Shown here: positions 56,312 through 64,000 of the stretch, in pieces
Numbering within the stretch: the stretch's first letter is position 1
Layout: the number at the start of each line of letters is the position of its first letter
Assembly (NCBI GenBank): GCA_905381055.1
Contig: CAJPUR010000002.1
Location: forward strand, 33,505-97,504
Length of the DNA: 64,000 nt
Reading direction: 5' to 3'
Origin: an uncultured Flavobacteriaceae bacterium
GTDB lineage: Bacteria > Bacteroidota > Bacteroidia > Flavobacteriales > Flavobacteriaceae
Notes under the pieces: generated by a model
Told to the model about the DNA's origin: nothing
Databases searched by the model: none
Seen by the model: only the letters and a program-made list of their open reading frames with translations
Made by a program: the position numbers and the translations under genes

Positions 56312-58123
56312 ATGTCAAGCGATAAAAAACATTATTCAATTAGCCTTTTAATTTTCATCATAATGGTTTCTCTCGGATGTCTGGATAGGGGTTCCAAAAC
56401 CAACCAAAATTTTGAAAATAATAGTTTCCCATTAACATTTAAAGAGTATCAAGAGGCAGAAGATCCAAATATACCTAAACAAGATGAATGGACCGCTGTA
56501 CCGCACTCTTTACAGGCCAGCTTTGGCAGTACAGACATGCGATATAGTAAAAGTGTGCCTCCCGGCCTAGAGAAGACTGAATCATGGCGAGGTACGGCTT
56601 GGAAAGGAGAAAGGATCAGCGCCCAAATCGTTCTCTGGGCTTCTGGAAATGCAGGCCGGATATCCCTGCAAACTAATGGATTGGAAAACAGCACAGGTGA
56701 AAAAATTGATCCAGAGAACGTAAAGGCTCATTTTGTGCGATACGTCCTAACTGACGAATTTGCAGATGGTTGCGGAGGTCGAAAAAAAGAAAATTTTGAG
56801 GTGCATTTGGCAGCTGATGTCATTGATAAAGTGGAAACCCTCGAAATGGAAACAAAAACAACGCGCCCAATATGGGTAACGATAGATGTGCCATCAAATA
56901 CTCCGCCGGACGAGTACAAAGGGAAAATAACCATAATACCTGAACAGGGAAAGGCACTTAAGCTTAACATAAATATAGAAGTGCAAGACCTGGTATTACC
57001 CCCTGCTAGTGAATGGAGCTATCATCTCGATCTTTGGCAAAATCCTTATGCGGCGGCTCGTGTTCACAATGTAACGCTTTGGAGTCAAGAACACTTTGCA
57101 AGAATGAAACCGCTAATGACCATGTTGGCAGAAGCAGGCCAAAAATGTATAACTACTAGTATTGTCAACAAACCCTGGAATGGACAAACTCAAGACCATT
57201 TTGAAAGTATGATTAATTGGAAAAAGCAGAGAGATGGTTCGTGGGAGTATGATTACACGAATTTTGACAGATGGGTTGAATTCGCTCATGAGATTGGTAT
57301 TACTGAGCAAATTAATTGTTATACCATGGTGCCCTGGGAAATGAGCTTCCGTTTTTATGATGAGGAACAGGGTAAGTTTGATACAATAAAAGCACTCTCC
57401 GGAACACAAGAATATAATGACCTTTGGGAACCTTTCTTAGTTGATTTTGCAAGGCATTTAAAATCTAAGAATTGGTTTGAAAAAACAACCATTGCAATGG
57501 ACGAGCGTCCAATGGAGGATATGAAACATGTAATCAATTTGGTAAAAAGTGTAGATCCTGAATATAAAATTACTTTAGCTGGAGATTACCATGAAGAAAT
57601 TGCTGATGAAATCTACGATTTATGTCTTACTTCAAGTATCAACCTACCTAAAGAAGTTATGAATAAACGATCGAGTGCCGGTAAACACACTACTTATTAT
57701 ACCTGTTGCGTTGAACCCTATCCCAATAATTTTACTTTCTCCCCCCCTGCAGAGGGTACTTGGCAAGCATGGTATGCTGCAAACAAAGGTTATAACGGCT
57801 ATTTGCGTTGGGCATACAATAGTTGGGTTATTAACCCAATGATTGATTCAAGGTTCAGAACTTGGCCAGCTGGGGATACTTACCTTGTATATCCAGATGC
57901 TCGGAGTTCTATCAGGTTTGAAAGAATAAGAGAGGGTATACAGGATTTTGAGAAAATCAGAATAATCAAAGATAGTATGGAGGGTAACGGCAATACCGAA
58001 CTCATGGATTCTCTTAATAGTCATCTTCGCCAATTTGAAATTTCAAATCTAAAAAACACCTCTGCAAGCGATATGGTTAACATTGGAAAAGAACTTATTA
58101 ATAAAATTTCAAGAGAGCTTTAA
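56312..58123 (+). CDS. GH123/DUF4091-like glycoside hydrolase lipoprotein
   Basis: A 603-residue lipoprotein (lipobox SLGC, Cys23) with a beta-sandwich N-terminal part (about 50-230, ending in NTPPDEYKGKITIIPEQG) and a TIM-barrel catalytic part of the DUF4091 type. The Asp-Glu pair D397-E398 in AMDERPMED matches the catalytic pair of GH123 beta-N-acetylgalactosaminidases. Substrate is inferred only. G+C is about 45-55 percent over much of 56520-57900, against about 30 percent around it, while the signal-peptide region is AT-rich as usual. This points to recent transfer. Confidence 0.82.
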   Translation: MSSDKKHYSISLLIFIIMVSLGCLDRGSKTNQNFENNSFPLTFKEYQEAEDPNIPKQDEWTAVPHSLQASFGSTDMRYSKSVPPGLEKTESWRGTAWKGERISAQIVLWASGNAGRISLQTNGLENSTGEKIDPENVKAHFVRYVLTDEFADGCGGRKKENFEVHLAADVIDKVETLEMETKTTRPIWVTIDVPSNTPPDEYKGKITIIPEQGKALKLNINIEVQDLVLPPASEWSYHLDLWQNPYAAARVHNVTLWSQEHFARMKPLMTMLAEAGQKCITTSIVNKPWNGQTQDHFESMINWKKQRDGSWEYDYTNFDRWVEFAHEIGITEQINCYTMVPWEMSFRFYDEEQGKFDTIKALSGTQEYNDLWEPFLVDFARHLKSKNWFEKTTIAMDERPMEDMKHVINLVKSVDPEYKITLAGDYHEEIADEIYDLCLTSSINLPKEVMNKRSSAGKHTTYYTCCVEPYPNNFTFSPPAEGTWQAWYAANKGYNGYLRWAYNSWVINPMIDSRFRTWPAGDTYLVYPDARSSIRFERIREGIQDFEKIRIIKDSMEGNGNTELMDSLNSHLRQFEISNLKNTSASDMVNIGKELINKISREL

Positions 58124-58157
58124 ACTTGTTTTCGATAGTTGGTTAGACAAAATTGTT

Positions 58158-58192
58158 AAAAAACCCTCTAAGTCTTTGACTATGAGGGTTTT
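58158..58192. terminator. Terminator shared by the GH123-like gene and the tRNA
   Basis: AAAACCCTC (58160-58168) pairs with GAGGGTTTT (58184-58192), with an inner AGTC/GACT hairpin in the loop. On the minus strand it is followed by TTTTTT, an ideal terminator for the tRNA; on the plus strand only four T follow. Confidence 0.7.
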
Positions 58193-58196
58193 AGGG

Positions 58197-58270
58197 TGGT
58201 CCCACCTGGACTCGAACCAGGGACCAACTGATTATGAGTCAGCTACTCTAACCAACTGAGCTATAGGACC
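58197..58270 (-). tRNA. tRNA with CAU anticodon (elongator Met, or Ile2)
   Basis: A 74-base cloverleaf on the minus strand: acceptor GGTCCTA/TGGGACC with one G-T pair, anticodon stem GCTGA/TCAGT, loop CTCATAA with anticodon CAT, T arm CCTGG-TTCGAGT-CCAGG, discriminator A. CCA is not encoded. It lacks the initiator marks (C1-A72 mismatch, three G-C pairs in the anticodon stem). Met elongator and lysidine-read Ile2 both use this loop and cannot be told apart by eye. Confidence 0.93.
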
Positions 58271-58330
58271 CAAACTGAATATGGGTAAAAGTATAAAAAT
58301 AAGACTATTAAAAAAATCTATTAGTTTATA

Positions 58331-58594
58331 TTATCCTTCTAAAGGTTTAAATGAATGCATTTCTTCATTTTTAATATTCATTTTTTCACTCAATTTCGTT
58401 AGATAGTCTGAGCTCATTAAATTTTGCAGCCCTTGCATATCAACATTATATAACATTACAATACAACTATGATCGTTTATCTTACCAACAGTTGTTTTTG
58501 ATTCATCACAAACTTCAGCTCGAGCATCATGAGAATCAAACTCAGATTTCCAAGCATCATAATTATCAAAGGAAACTTTTAAAACTAAATTCAT
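58331..58594 (-). CDS. Small conserved hypothetical protein, possible dimeric alpha-beta barrel
   Basis: An 87-residue soluble protein: NLVLKVSFDNYDAWKSEF, then RAEVCDESKTTVGKINDHSC and MLYNVDMQGLQNLMSSDYL. The order strand-helix-strand-strand-helix fits the ferredoxin-like dimeric barrels of small monooxygenases and of DUF3764-type proteins. No catalytic residue is evident. Perfect -7 box 27 bases upstream. I cannot assign a function. Confidence 0.7.
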   Translation of the reverse strand: MNLVLKVSFDNYDAWKSEFDSHDARAEVCDESKTTVGKINDHSCIVMLYNVDMQGLQNLMSSDYLTKLSEKMNIKNEEMHSFKPLEG

Positions 58595-58621
58595 AATATT
58601 TAAATTTTAATATTAAAATCT

Positions 58622-58629
58622 CAAAAATA
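58622..58629 (-). promoter_or_regulatory. -7 box for the 87-residue gene
   Basis: TATTTTTG on the minus strand, 27 bases before the ATG at 58594. Confidence 0.5.
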
Positions 58630-58648
58630 TAAAAAGTAGATTCAATTT

Positions 58649-58681
58649 TTGATTAAAAAGAATATTTAAGTATTATTTTTG
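58649..58681 (+). promoter_or_regulatory. Promoter of the DUF2452 gene, nearly leaderless
   Basis: TTG at 58649-58651 and TATTTTTG at 58674-58681 are 22 bases apart. The -7 box ends 4 bases before the ATG at 58686, so the mRNA should begin at or next to the start codon. Confidence 0.6.
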
Positions 58682-58685
58682 CTTT

Positions 58686-59084
58686 ATGAAAAAGAAAAAA
58701 AAATCCGATAGTATTGTATGGGATGAAAATAGTGAAGACTATATTGCTAGATTACTCCCTTATGGATCAGACAATAGTTCACCAGTTATAAACATTCCTA
58801 ATGTAGCTGGTTTTAAAAAAGAAGGTGTTGAAAAATCTTCGAAACAATTTAATGCTGAACTTGTTGACTTACAAAATAAAATTAAAAAGTTTGTCAAATC
58901 AGCCTCAGACACTCAATTTGTTTACTCCTCAGAATTTAAATTTACTCCTATAGTGGGTGAAACTTATCACCTATACAAAGATGAAAAAGGTAATTTTTTA
59001 TCTTTAATTTCTCCACAAGATTGGAATAAAGAGCACATTGGTTCATTTAGACTTAACAGTGATTTCAAATGGGATAGAATATAA
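58686..59084 (+). CDS. DUF2452-like protein
   Basis: A 132-residue soluble protein. MKKKKKSDSIVWDENSEDY, LPYGSDNSSPVINIPN, GETYHLYKDEKGNFLSLISP and the terminal HIGSFRLNSDFKWDRI match the DUF2452 pattern as I recall it. No function is known for the family. It stands alone with its own promoter and a 50-base gap to the sulfatase. Confidence 0.78.
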   Translation: MKKKKKSDSIVWDENSEDYIARLLPYGSDNSSPVINIPNVAGFKKEGVEKSSKQFNAELVDLQNKIKKFVKSASDTQFVYSSEFKFTPIVGETYHLYKDEKGNFLSLISPQDWNKEHIGSFRLNSDFKWDRI

Positions 59085-59134
59085 TTTTTTATTATATATT
59101 TAAAATTCTATATTTAGTTAAAATCATCCAAAAA

Positions 59135-60946
59135 TTGAAAATTATTTCTAAATATTTATCATTTAAACTATCATATTTTATTTCTTTTTTTTTAATTCTT
59201 AATCTAAGTTGTAAAAAATTAGAAACTAAAACTTATAATTCTCCCAATATAATAATGATAATGACTGACGACCAAGGATATGGTGATATTGCTGCACATG
59301 GTAATCCATGGATTAAAACTCCAGAACTTGATAAATTACATTCTGAAAGTGTAAGATTAACAGACTTTCATGTTGGGACTACATGTACTCCAACAAGAGC
59401 AGGGCTATTAACAGGCAGAAATTGTAATGAAGTTGGTGCATGGCATACTGTTGGAGGGAGAAGTCTTCTTAATTTGGAGGAAACGACTCTCGCAGAAGTC
59501 TTAAAAGATAATGGTTATAAAACTGCAATGTTTGGCAAGTGGCACCTTGGAGATAATTCCGATTATCTTCCAAATAATAGGGGTTTTGAAGAAACCTTAA
59601 TCCATGGAGGTGGTGGAGTTGGTCAAACCCCGGACTATTGGGACAACGATTATTACGATGATACTTATTTTAGAAATGGTATACCTGAAAAATTTGAAGG
59701 CTATGCAACTGACATATGGTTTAATGAAGCAATAAGTTTTATAAAAAAAGAAAAAAATAAACCATTTTTTTGTTACATTTCAACAAATGCACCACATAGC
59801 CCTTTTCATGTTCCAGAAAAATACAGCGAACTATATAAAAATATAGAAGGAGTTCCTGAACCCAACTTTTATGGAATGATCACCAATATTGATGAAAATA
59901 TTGGAAAACTTAGAAAAGTGTTAGAAAAAAATGATCTTTCAAAAAATACAATATTAATATTTTTAACTGATAATGGTACATCAGGAGGTGCAGTTTTGGA
60001 TGAAAAAGGTTTTTTAATTAAAGGATTTAATGCGGGAATGCGTGGTAAAAAAGTTTCTCCTTATGAAGGAGGGCATAGAGTGCCATTTTATATTCATTGG
60101 CCAAACGGTTCTTTAGCTCACGGTAAAGATATTGATGCTTTAACTTCTTACACTGATATTATGCCAACTATATTAGATTTGATAAATATTAAATATGAAT
60201 CCAAACTTCCTTTTGAAGGCGAATCAATTAAACCTCTTTTTAAAAACCCCTTCACAAAATGGAAATCCAGAACTATAATAACCGATACACAAAGGGGCCC
60301 TTTCCTAGTTAAAGACAAAATGTCTTCTGTAATGACTGAGGATTTTCGATTAATTAATGGTAATGAACTTTATGATCATAAAAACGACCCAGGTCAAAAA
60401 ATCAATATTGCCAAGGATCATCCTTTAGTTATTGAAGAACTAAATCTTGCTTATTCCATTTGGTGGAATAGAGTTTCGAAAAATAAGGATTATTTTAACC
60501 CAATACCGGTTGGGGAAAATTCTAATGAGGTTACCTTAACCTCCCATGATATCCACATTAAAAAAGATATTTATCCAGCTTGGCATCAAGAACAAGTAAG
60601 ATTAGATAAAAACCCTATTGGCTTTTGGCATATAGATGTAATTAACTCTGGAAAATACGAGCTTTCAATACATAGATATCCTAAAGAGACTCAACTAAAT
60701 TTCAATCATATTATTCCAAAAGGAGGGTATATTGAAGGTGGAAAAGCATTCTCTAAAGGAATCCCAATTGAAGTTAAAAAAATTATAATATCAGTTGATA
60801 ACTATCAAAAAGTTATAAATGGTCCTCAAAAAAATTATAATGCAATTTTAAATTTATCTAAAGGAACTAAAAATTTATCCGTAAGAGTTACAGACTTAAA
60901 TAATAAAGAGCGTGAGGCTTATTTTGTTTATTTAAAAAAATTATGA
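59135..60946 (+). CDS. Sulfatase (family S1 arylsulfatase-like) lipoprotein
   Basis: A 603-residue lipoprotein-type sulfatase (lipobox LNLSC, Cys26). The signature CTPTR is C84-R88; C84 would be turned into formylglycine by an anaerobic-type maturase, not in the window. Metal residues D45/D46 (MTDDQGYGD) and FGKWHLG and TDNGTSGG are present. The last 120 residues form an extra beta-rich domain. The start is TTG. Probable role: removing sulfate from marine glycans; the GH123-like neighbour fits that. Confidence 0.92.
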   Translation: MKIISKYLSFKLSYFISFFLILNLSCKKLETKTYNSPNIIMIMTDDQGYGDIAAHGNPWIKTPELDKLHSESVRLTDFHVGTTCTPTRAGLLTGRNCNEVGAWHTVGGRSLLNLEETTLAEVLKDNGYKTAMFGKWHLGDNSDYLPNNRGFEETLIHGGGGVGQTPDYWDNDYYDDTYFRNGIPEKFEGYATDIWFNEAISFIKKEKNKPFFCYISTNAPHSPFHVPEKYSELYKNIEGVPEPNFYGMITNIDENIGKLRKVLEKNDLSKNTILIFLTDNGTSGGAVLDEKGFLIKGFNAGMRGKKVSPYEGGHRVPFYIHWPNGSLAHGKDIDALTSYTDIMPTILDLINIKYESKLPFEGESIKPLFKNPFTKWKSRTIITDTQRGPFLVKDKMSSVMTEDFRLINGNELYDHKNDPGQKINIAKDHPLVIEELNLAYSIWWNRVSKNKDYFNPIPVGENSNEVTLTSHDIHIKKDIYPAWHQEQVRLDKNPIGFWHIDVINSGKYELSIHRYPKETQLNFNHIIPKGGYIEGGKAFSKGIPIEVKKIIISVDNYQKVINGPQKNYNAILNLSKGTKNLSVRVTDLNNKEREAYFVYLKKL

Positions 60947-60979
60947 TTTGAAAAAATAAAAGTTTTATACTTTTATATA

Positions 60980-61351
60980 ATGGAACATTCAGGACTAAGC
61001 CCTAGACAAAATAAATTTGCGTCACTTATTCAAAAGGAAATTGCAATACTATTACAAAGACAAATTCGAGAAGAAGGGTTGCTTAAATTGCTGATTTCTG
61101 TGACTAAAGTAAACATAACTGCAGATCTTTCTATTGCTAGAATTTATTTAAGTATTTATCCTTCATCACAGGCAAAAAAGGTATTAGAATCTATCCAAAA
61201 AAATTCTTTCAAAGTCAAACATAACCTTGCCCTAACTTTGAAAAATCAAATAAGAAAAATTCCTAATATTAACTTTTTCATAGATGATTCTTTAGACTAT
61301 ATTGAAAATATTGACATCGCTTTAAAATCAAAAGATAATCCAATCAAATAA
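60980..61351 (+). CDS. rbfA: Ribosome-binding factor A
   Basis: A 123-residue 30S maturation factor with one KH-like fold. SPRQNKFASLIQKEIAILLQRQ at the start, VTKVNITADLSIARIYLSIYP in the middle (key T, V, D, L, A, I, Y) and the end NFFIDDSLDYIENID match the family. Followed 12 bases later by the FtsX-like permease, an order I recall from other flavobacteria. Confidence 0.94.
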   Translation: MEHSGLSPRQNKFASLIQKEIAILLQRQIREEGLLKLLISVTKVNITADLSIARIYLSIYPSSQAKKVLESIQKNSFKVKHNLALTLKNQIRKIPNINFFIDDSLDYIENIDIALKSKDNPIK

Positions 61352-61363
61352 AACTTTATTATT

Positions 61364-62551
61364 TTGAATATTCCTTTTTTAATTGCCAAAAGATATTTTT
61401 TTTCAAAAAGTAAACAGAAAGCAATAAACATAATTAATATGATTTCCTTGTCATTAATTGTTATTTCCTCCGCATCACTTATAATTGTTTTAAGTGGATT
61501 CAGTGGTTTAAAAGATTATGGGTTGTCATTTTCAAATTCATTTGATCCAGAATATCGAATACTACCAAAAACTGGAAAAACTTTTTTAATTGATTCAACA
61601 ATTACTTGGTCACTTAGTTCAGTTAGTGAGATTAGGAATTTTACTCCAGTAATTGAAGAAAAAATTTTTTTAAGTTTTAGAGGGAAAAATCATGTTGCTT
61701 ATCTAAGAGGTATTGATTCCTCATATTTTAAAGTTATTCCTTTAAAAAAATTAATCCAAATGGGAAAACTTTTTAATCCTGGATATGATGAGGTGGTTAT
61801 TGGTTCTGGAATAGCAAATATTTTAAATTTAGGAATATATGATTTTAATGATTTTTTGAAACTTACAGCATTAAAGAAAGAAACTGGAAGATTAATAAAT
61901 GTTAACCCTTTTAGGGAAAAGAGATCTTTGGTTTCTGGAATTTTTCAAGTTGGAGATGATATTGATAAAAAATATCTATTTTCATCAACAGCTTTTTCTA
62001 AAAATCTGTTTCAAATTCCAAAAAAATTTTATAGTTATATAGATTTAACAGTTAATGAAAATATCTCTTCAGAATCACTATTAAAAAAAGTTCAACCTTT
62101 TTTTTTGGATAAAATAACAGTGAAAAGTAAGCAACAACTTAATCCTGCATTTTATAAAATGCTTAATACTGAGAATATCGCCATATATTTTATTTTTACA
62201 CTTGTTTTAATAATTTCATTATTTAATGTTATCGGATCTTTATTTATTATGATGTTGGAGAAAAAACCAAATCTCAAAATATTAAATGCAATGGGTTTTC
62301 GTAAAAAACATAATAAAAGAATTTTTTTCTATTTAGGCCTTATGATTAGCTGGATAGGAGGGTTATTTGGGCTCATACTTGGACTAACTTTACTGTTAAT
62401 TCAATATTTTTCACCTTTTTTATACGTTCCAGGAACGGTATTACCTTATCCCGTTTCTTTTAAGATAAATGACCTAATTTTAGTCATATCAACTTTAATT
62501 ATCTTAGGGCTTGTAAGTTCATCTTGGGCAACTTTTAAATATAAAGATTAA
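61364..62551 (+). CDS. ABC transporter permease, FtsX/LolC-like
   Basis: A 395-residue protein with one N-terminal helix (about 20-45), a large periplasmic MacB-like domain (about 46-265) and three C-terminal helices (about 272-390), as in lipoprotein-releasing LolC/E permeases. The N-terminal PFLIAKRYFFSKSKQKAINIINMISL is typical of Bacteroidota LolC-like proteins. No ATPase gene is adjacent. The start is TTG. Converges on dusB with a 4-base overlap. Confidence 0.88.
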   Translation: MNIPFLIAKRYFFSKSKQKAINIINMISLSLIVISSASLIIVLSGFSGLKDYGLSFSNSFDPEYRILPKTGKTFLIDSTITWSLSSVSEIRNFTPVIEEKIFLSFRGKNHVAYLRGIDSSYFKVIPLKKLIQMGKLFNPGYDEVVIGSGIANILNLGIYDFNDFLKLTALKKETGRLINVNPFREKRSLVSGIFQVGDDIDKKYLFSSTAFSKNLFQIPKKFYSYIDLTVNENISSESLLKKVQPFFLDKITVKSKQQLNPAFYKMLNTENIAIYFIFTLVLIISLFNVIGSLFIMMLEKKPNLKILNAMGFRKKHNKRIFFYLGLMISWIGGLFGLILGLTLLLIQYFSPFLYVPGTVLPYPVSFKINDLILVISTLIILGLVSSSWATFKYKD

Positions 62552-63549
62552 TCAAGTATAAATTCTTTTTTAAACCTTACGTTTTGTTCAATTAAGTTAA
62601 GTAAACTGAAAACTTCACTTGAAGAATTTGCAGTTACTAGACCTATTCGAAACTTCTTGAAATCTGGAATTGCTCTAAAATAATTTCCATAATGCCTTCT
62701 TGTTTCTAAAACACCCAAAATTTCACCTTTCCAAAGAATAGACATTTCTAGGTGCCTTCTAGCAACCTCTACTCTTTGAATTATTGAAGGATCTTTAATT
62801 ATTTCTCCTTTCTCCAAAAACATTTTCACTTTATTAAAAAACCATGGGTTGCCTATGGTGGCTCTTCCAATCATTGCTCCATCTAAGCCAAAGGTGTCTC
62901 TCATTAATTTAGCTTTTTCAGGGGAATCAACATCCCCATTACCAAATACAGGAATGAACATTCTAGAATTATTTTTAACATCCGAAATTGGTTTCCAATT
63001 TGCCTCACCCTTATACATCTGAACGCGAGTTCTTCCATGAATTGAAATAGCTTTAATTCCAACATCTTGAAGTCTTTCAGCTACATCAACTATTTTAATT
63101 GAATCATTATCCCATCCAAGTCGAGTTTTAACTGTAACTGGTAGTTCTGTTTTCTTAACTATCTCTTTGGTTAATCTAACCATTTTTGGAATGTCTTTTA
63201 ATATCCCTGCCCCTGCGCCTTTACAAACAACTTTTTTTACTGGGCATCCGAAATTAATATCAATAATATCTGGATTTGAAGCTTCAACAATTTCAACTGC
63301 CCTAAGCATTGACTCTAAATTAGCCCCGAAAATTTGAATTCCGACAGGGCGCTCCTTTTTATAGATATCTAATTTTTGTATACTTTTGGCAGCATCCCTA
63401 ATTAATCCCTCACTTGAAATAAATTCAGTATAAACAACATCTGCACCATTTTCTTTGCAAATAGCTCTAAATGGAGGGTCACTTACATCTTCCATGGGAG
63501 CAAGTAAAAGCGGGAAGCTTCCTAATTCTATTTTACCAATTTTTACCAA
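62548..63549 (-). CDS. dusB: tRNA-dihydrouridine synthase B
   Basis: Flavin enzyme that reduces uridines in tRNA. The start MVKIGKIELGSFPLLLAPMEDVSDPPFRA, given here as residues 1-29, is DusB-typical. INFGCPVKKVVCKGAGAGIL (about 98-117) carries the catalytic Cys C109 region, and ISIHGRTRVQMYKGEANW (about 173-190) follows. The start codon is TTG (63549). A perfect -7 box lies 18 bases upstream. Length 333 is normal. Confidence 0.94.
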   Translation of the reverse strand: MVKIGKIELGSFPLLLAPMEDVSDPPFRAICKENGADVVYTEFISSEGLIRDAAKSIQKLDIYKKERPVGIQIFGANLESMLRAVEIVEASNPDIIDINFGCPVKKVVCKGAGAGILKDIPKMVRLTKEIVKKTELPVTVKTRLGWDNDSIKIVDVAERLQDVGIKAISIHGRTRVQMYKGEANWKPISDVKNNSRMFIPVFGNGDVDSPEKAKLMRDTFGLDGAMIGRATIGNPWFFNKVKMFLEKGEIIKDPSIIQRVEVARRHLEMSILWKGEILGVLETRRHYGNYFRAIPDFKKFRIGLVTANSSSEVFSLLNLIEQNVRFKKEFILD

Positions 63550-63567
63550 TCCCTTTCGATTTAATTA

Positions 63568-63575
63568 CAAAATTA
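63568..63575 (-). promoter_or_regulatory. -7 box for dusB
   Basis: TAATTTTG on the minus strand, 18 bases before the TTG start of dusB. Confidence 0.45.
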
Positions 63576-63597
63576 AAAACTTTAAATAACTTGAAGA

Positions 63598-64000
63598 TTA
63601 ATTTAAATTAAAAATTGATTTAATCTTACTTGAAAAATTATCATCAATTATACTTTTTACATCTCCACTTTCAATATGGTAAATTCTTGGGGGACTGTCC
63701 CCTATTAAATCAAAAAATGTATTAACATCTATTATAGAATATGGAAATTTTGAATTTGTTAAACTCTCAAAGTTTTCAACTGTAGTGGCCCCCTCTTTAA
63801 AATATAGAACGTAAAGGTCTGGAAACTTTGGATTGACCTTTTTTAATTGAGCCAATTCCCTGGCTGCGTCCTGACAATGATCACAATCTAAATTAAAAAT
63901 GGCTAAAAGAGCATTCTTTTCTGAAAGATCTACTCTTCCAATCGGCTCAAATTTAGTAAATTCTTTAAATGGAAGGTTTTTATGGTCTGGTATTGGAAGG
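63598..64000 (-). CDS. C-terminal part of a MauE/DoxX-type redox membrane protein (partial)
   Basis: The gene runs off the right edge. The frame continues upstream of the TTG at 63855 to 63999, so that TTG is internal. The visible 134 residues form a thioredoxin-like domain with a CDHC redox pair in FNLDCDHCQDAARELAQL, a strand LYVLYFKEGATT and the region GDSPPRIYHIESGDV. In flavobacteria this domain is fused behind a DoxX/MauE membrane part, which would lie outside the window; that is inference. Confidence 0.75.
   Translation of the reverse strand, partial: LPIPDHKNLPFKEFTKFEPIGRVDLSEKNALLAIFNLDCDHCQDAARELAQLKKVNPKFPDLYVLYFKEGATTVENFESLTNSKFPYSIIDVNTFFDLIGDSPPRIYHIESGDVKSIIDDNFSSKIKSIFNLN

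Noticed and set aside
63598..63855. Complete 85-residue gene starting at TTG 63855
   Set aside because: The frame stays open upstream to the window edge and carries a CDHC redox motif, so this is the end of a longer gene.

Overview
The window is AT-rich, densely packed chromosomal DNA from a marine-type member of the Bacteroidota, most likely Flavobacteriia/Flavobacteriaceae. Support comes from the gene families (DUF4270 lipoprotein, TonB-dependent receptors, TraR protein with one cysteine left, bL32 without zinc cysteines, short ATP synthase epsilon, MauE/DoxX-thioredoxin protein), from the absence of Shine-Dalgarno-like leaders, and from many -7 boxes of the Bacteroidota form TAnnTTTG. About 65 genes fill the window. 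Only one gap exceeds 300 bases (4220-4532). Several convergent genes overlap at their 3' ends. No insertion sequence, prophage, CRISPR array or rRNA gene was seen.

Layout. 1-4219: end of an unknown gene, a strong terminator, recX, then atpD-atpC with a TonB receptor behind atpC on the minus strand. 4533-12848: a one-direction run with a YpdA-like flavoprotein, glycerate kinase, a GntP permease, an SsuD-like sulfonate monooxygenase, a sodium:solute symporter, and a lipid-linked sugar pair (GT2 and an ArnT-like transferase). 12850-15490: DUF4270 lipoprotein and a half-length starch-synthase-like protein. 15596-24861: panC, panD, a membrane flippase-like protein, a degenerate esterase, radA, gdhA, recO and a second TonB receptor. 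24955-34479: ileS, traR, a small exported protein, lspA, a folate enzyme, uvrC, DUF3108 and an M23 peptidase. 34502-45829: pgi, recJ, rsmI, alr, asd, accBC, rpmF, DUF177, pdxA and ribE.

45861-62551 is the more accessory part: a sodium/proton antiporter, an unlisted 59-residue membrane protein, a PhyH-like oxygenase, a low-molecular-weight phosphatase, a DtxR-like regulator, DUF4956 and a second GntP permease, a membrane methyltransferase, OsmC, a phosphatase-MBOAT-SGNH operon, a GH123/DUF4091 lipoprotein whose base composition differs from everything around it, a CAU tRNA, and a sulfatase. Then rbfA, an FtsX-type permease, dusB and a redox protein cut by the window end.

Working together: panC/panD make pantothenate, accB/accC start fatty acid synthesis, recX/recO/radA/recJ/uvrC are DNA repair, and alr/asd feed cell-wall and lysine synthesis. 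The glycerate kinase-GntP pair and the SsuD-like enzyme suggest scavenging of small organic acids and organosulfonates. The GH123-like protein and sulfatase suggest attack on sulfated amino-sugar glycans. No clearly new system was proven. The best leads are the compositionally odd GH123 gene, the sulfonate/glycerate run, the phosphatase-MBOAT-SGNH operon, near-leaderless promoters, and tandem palindromes at the asd promoter.
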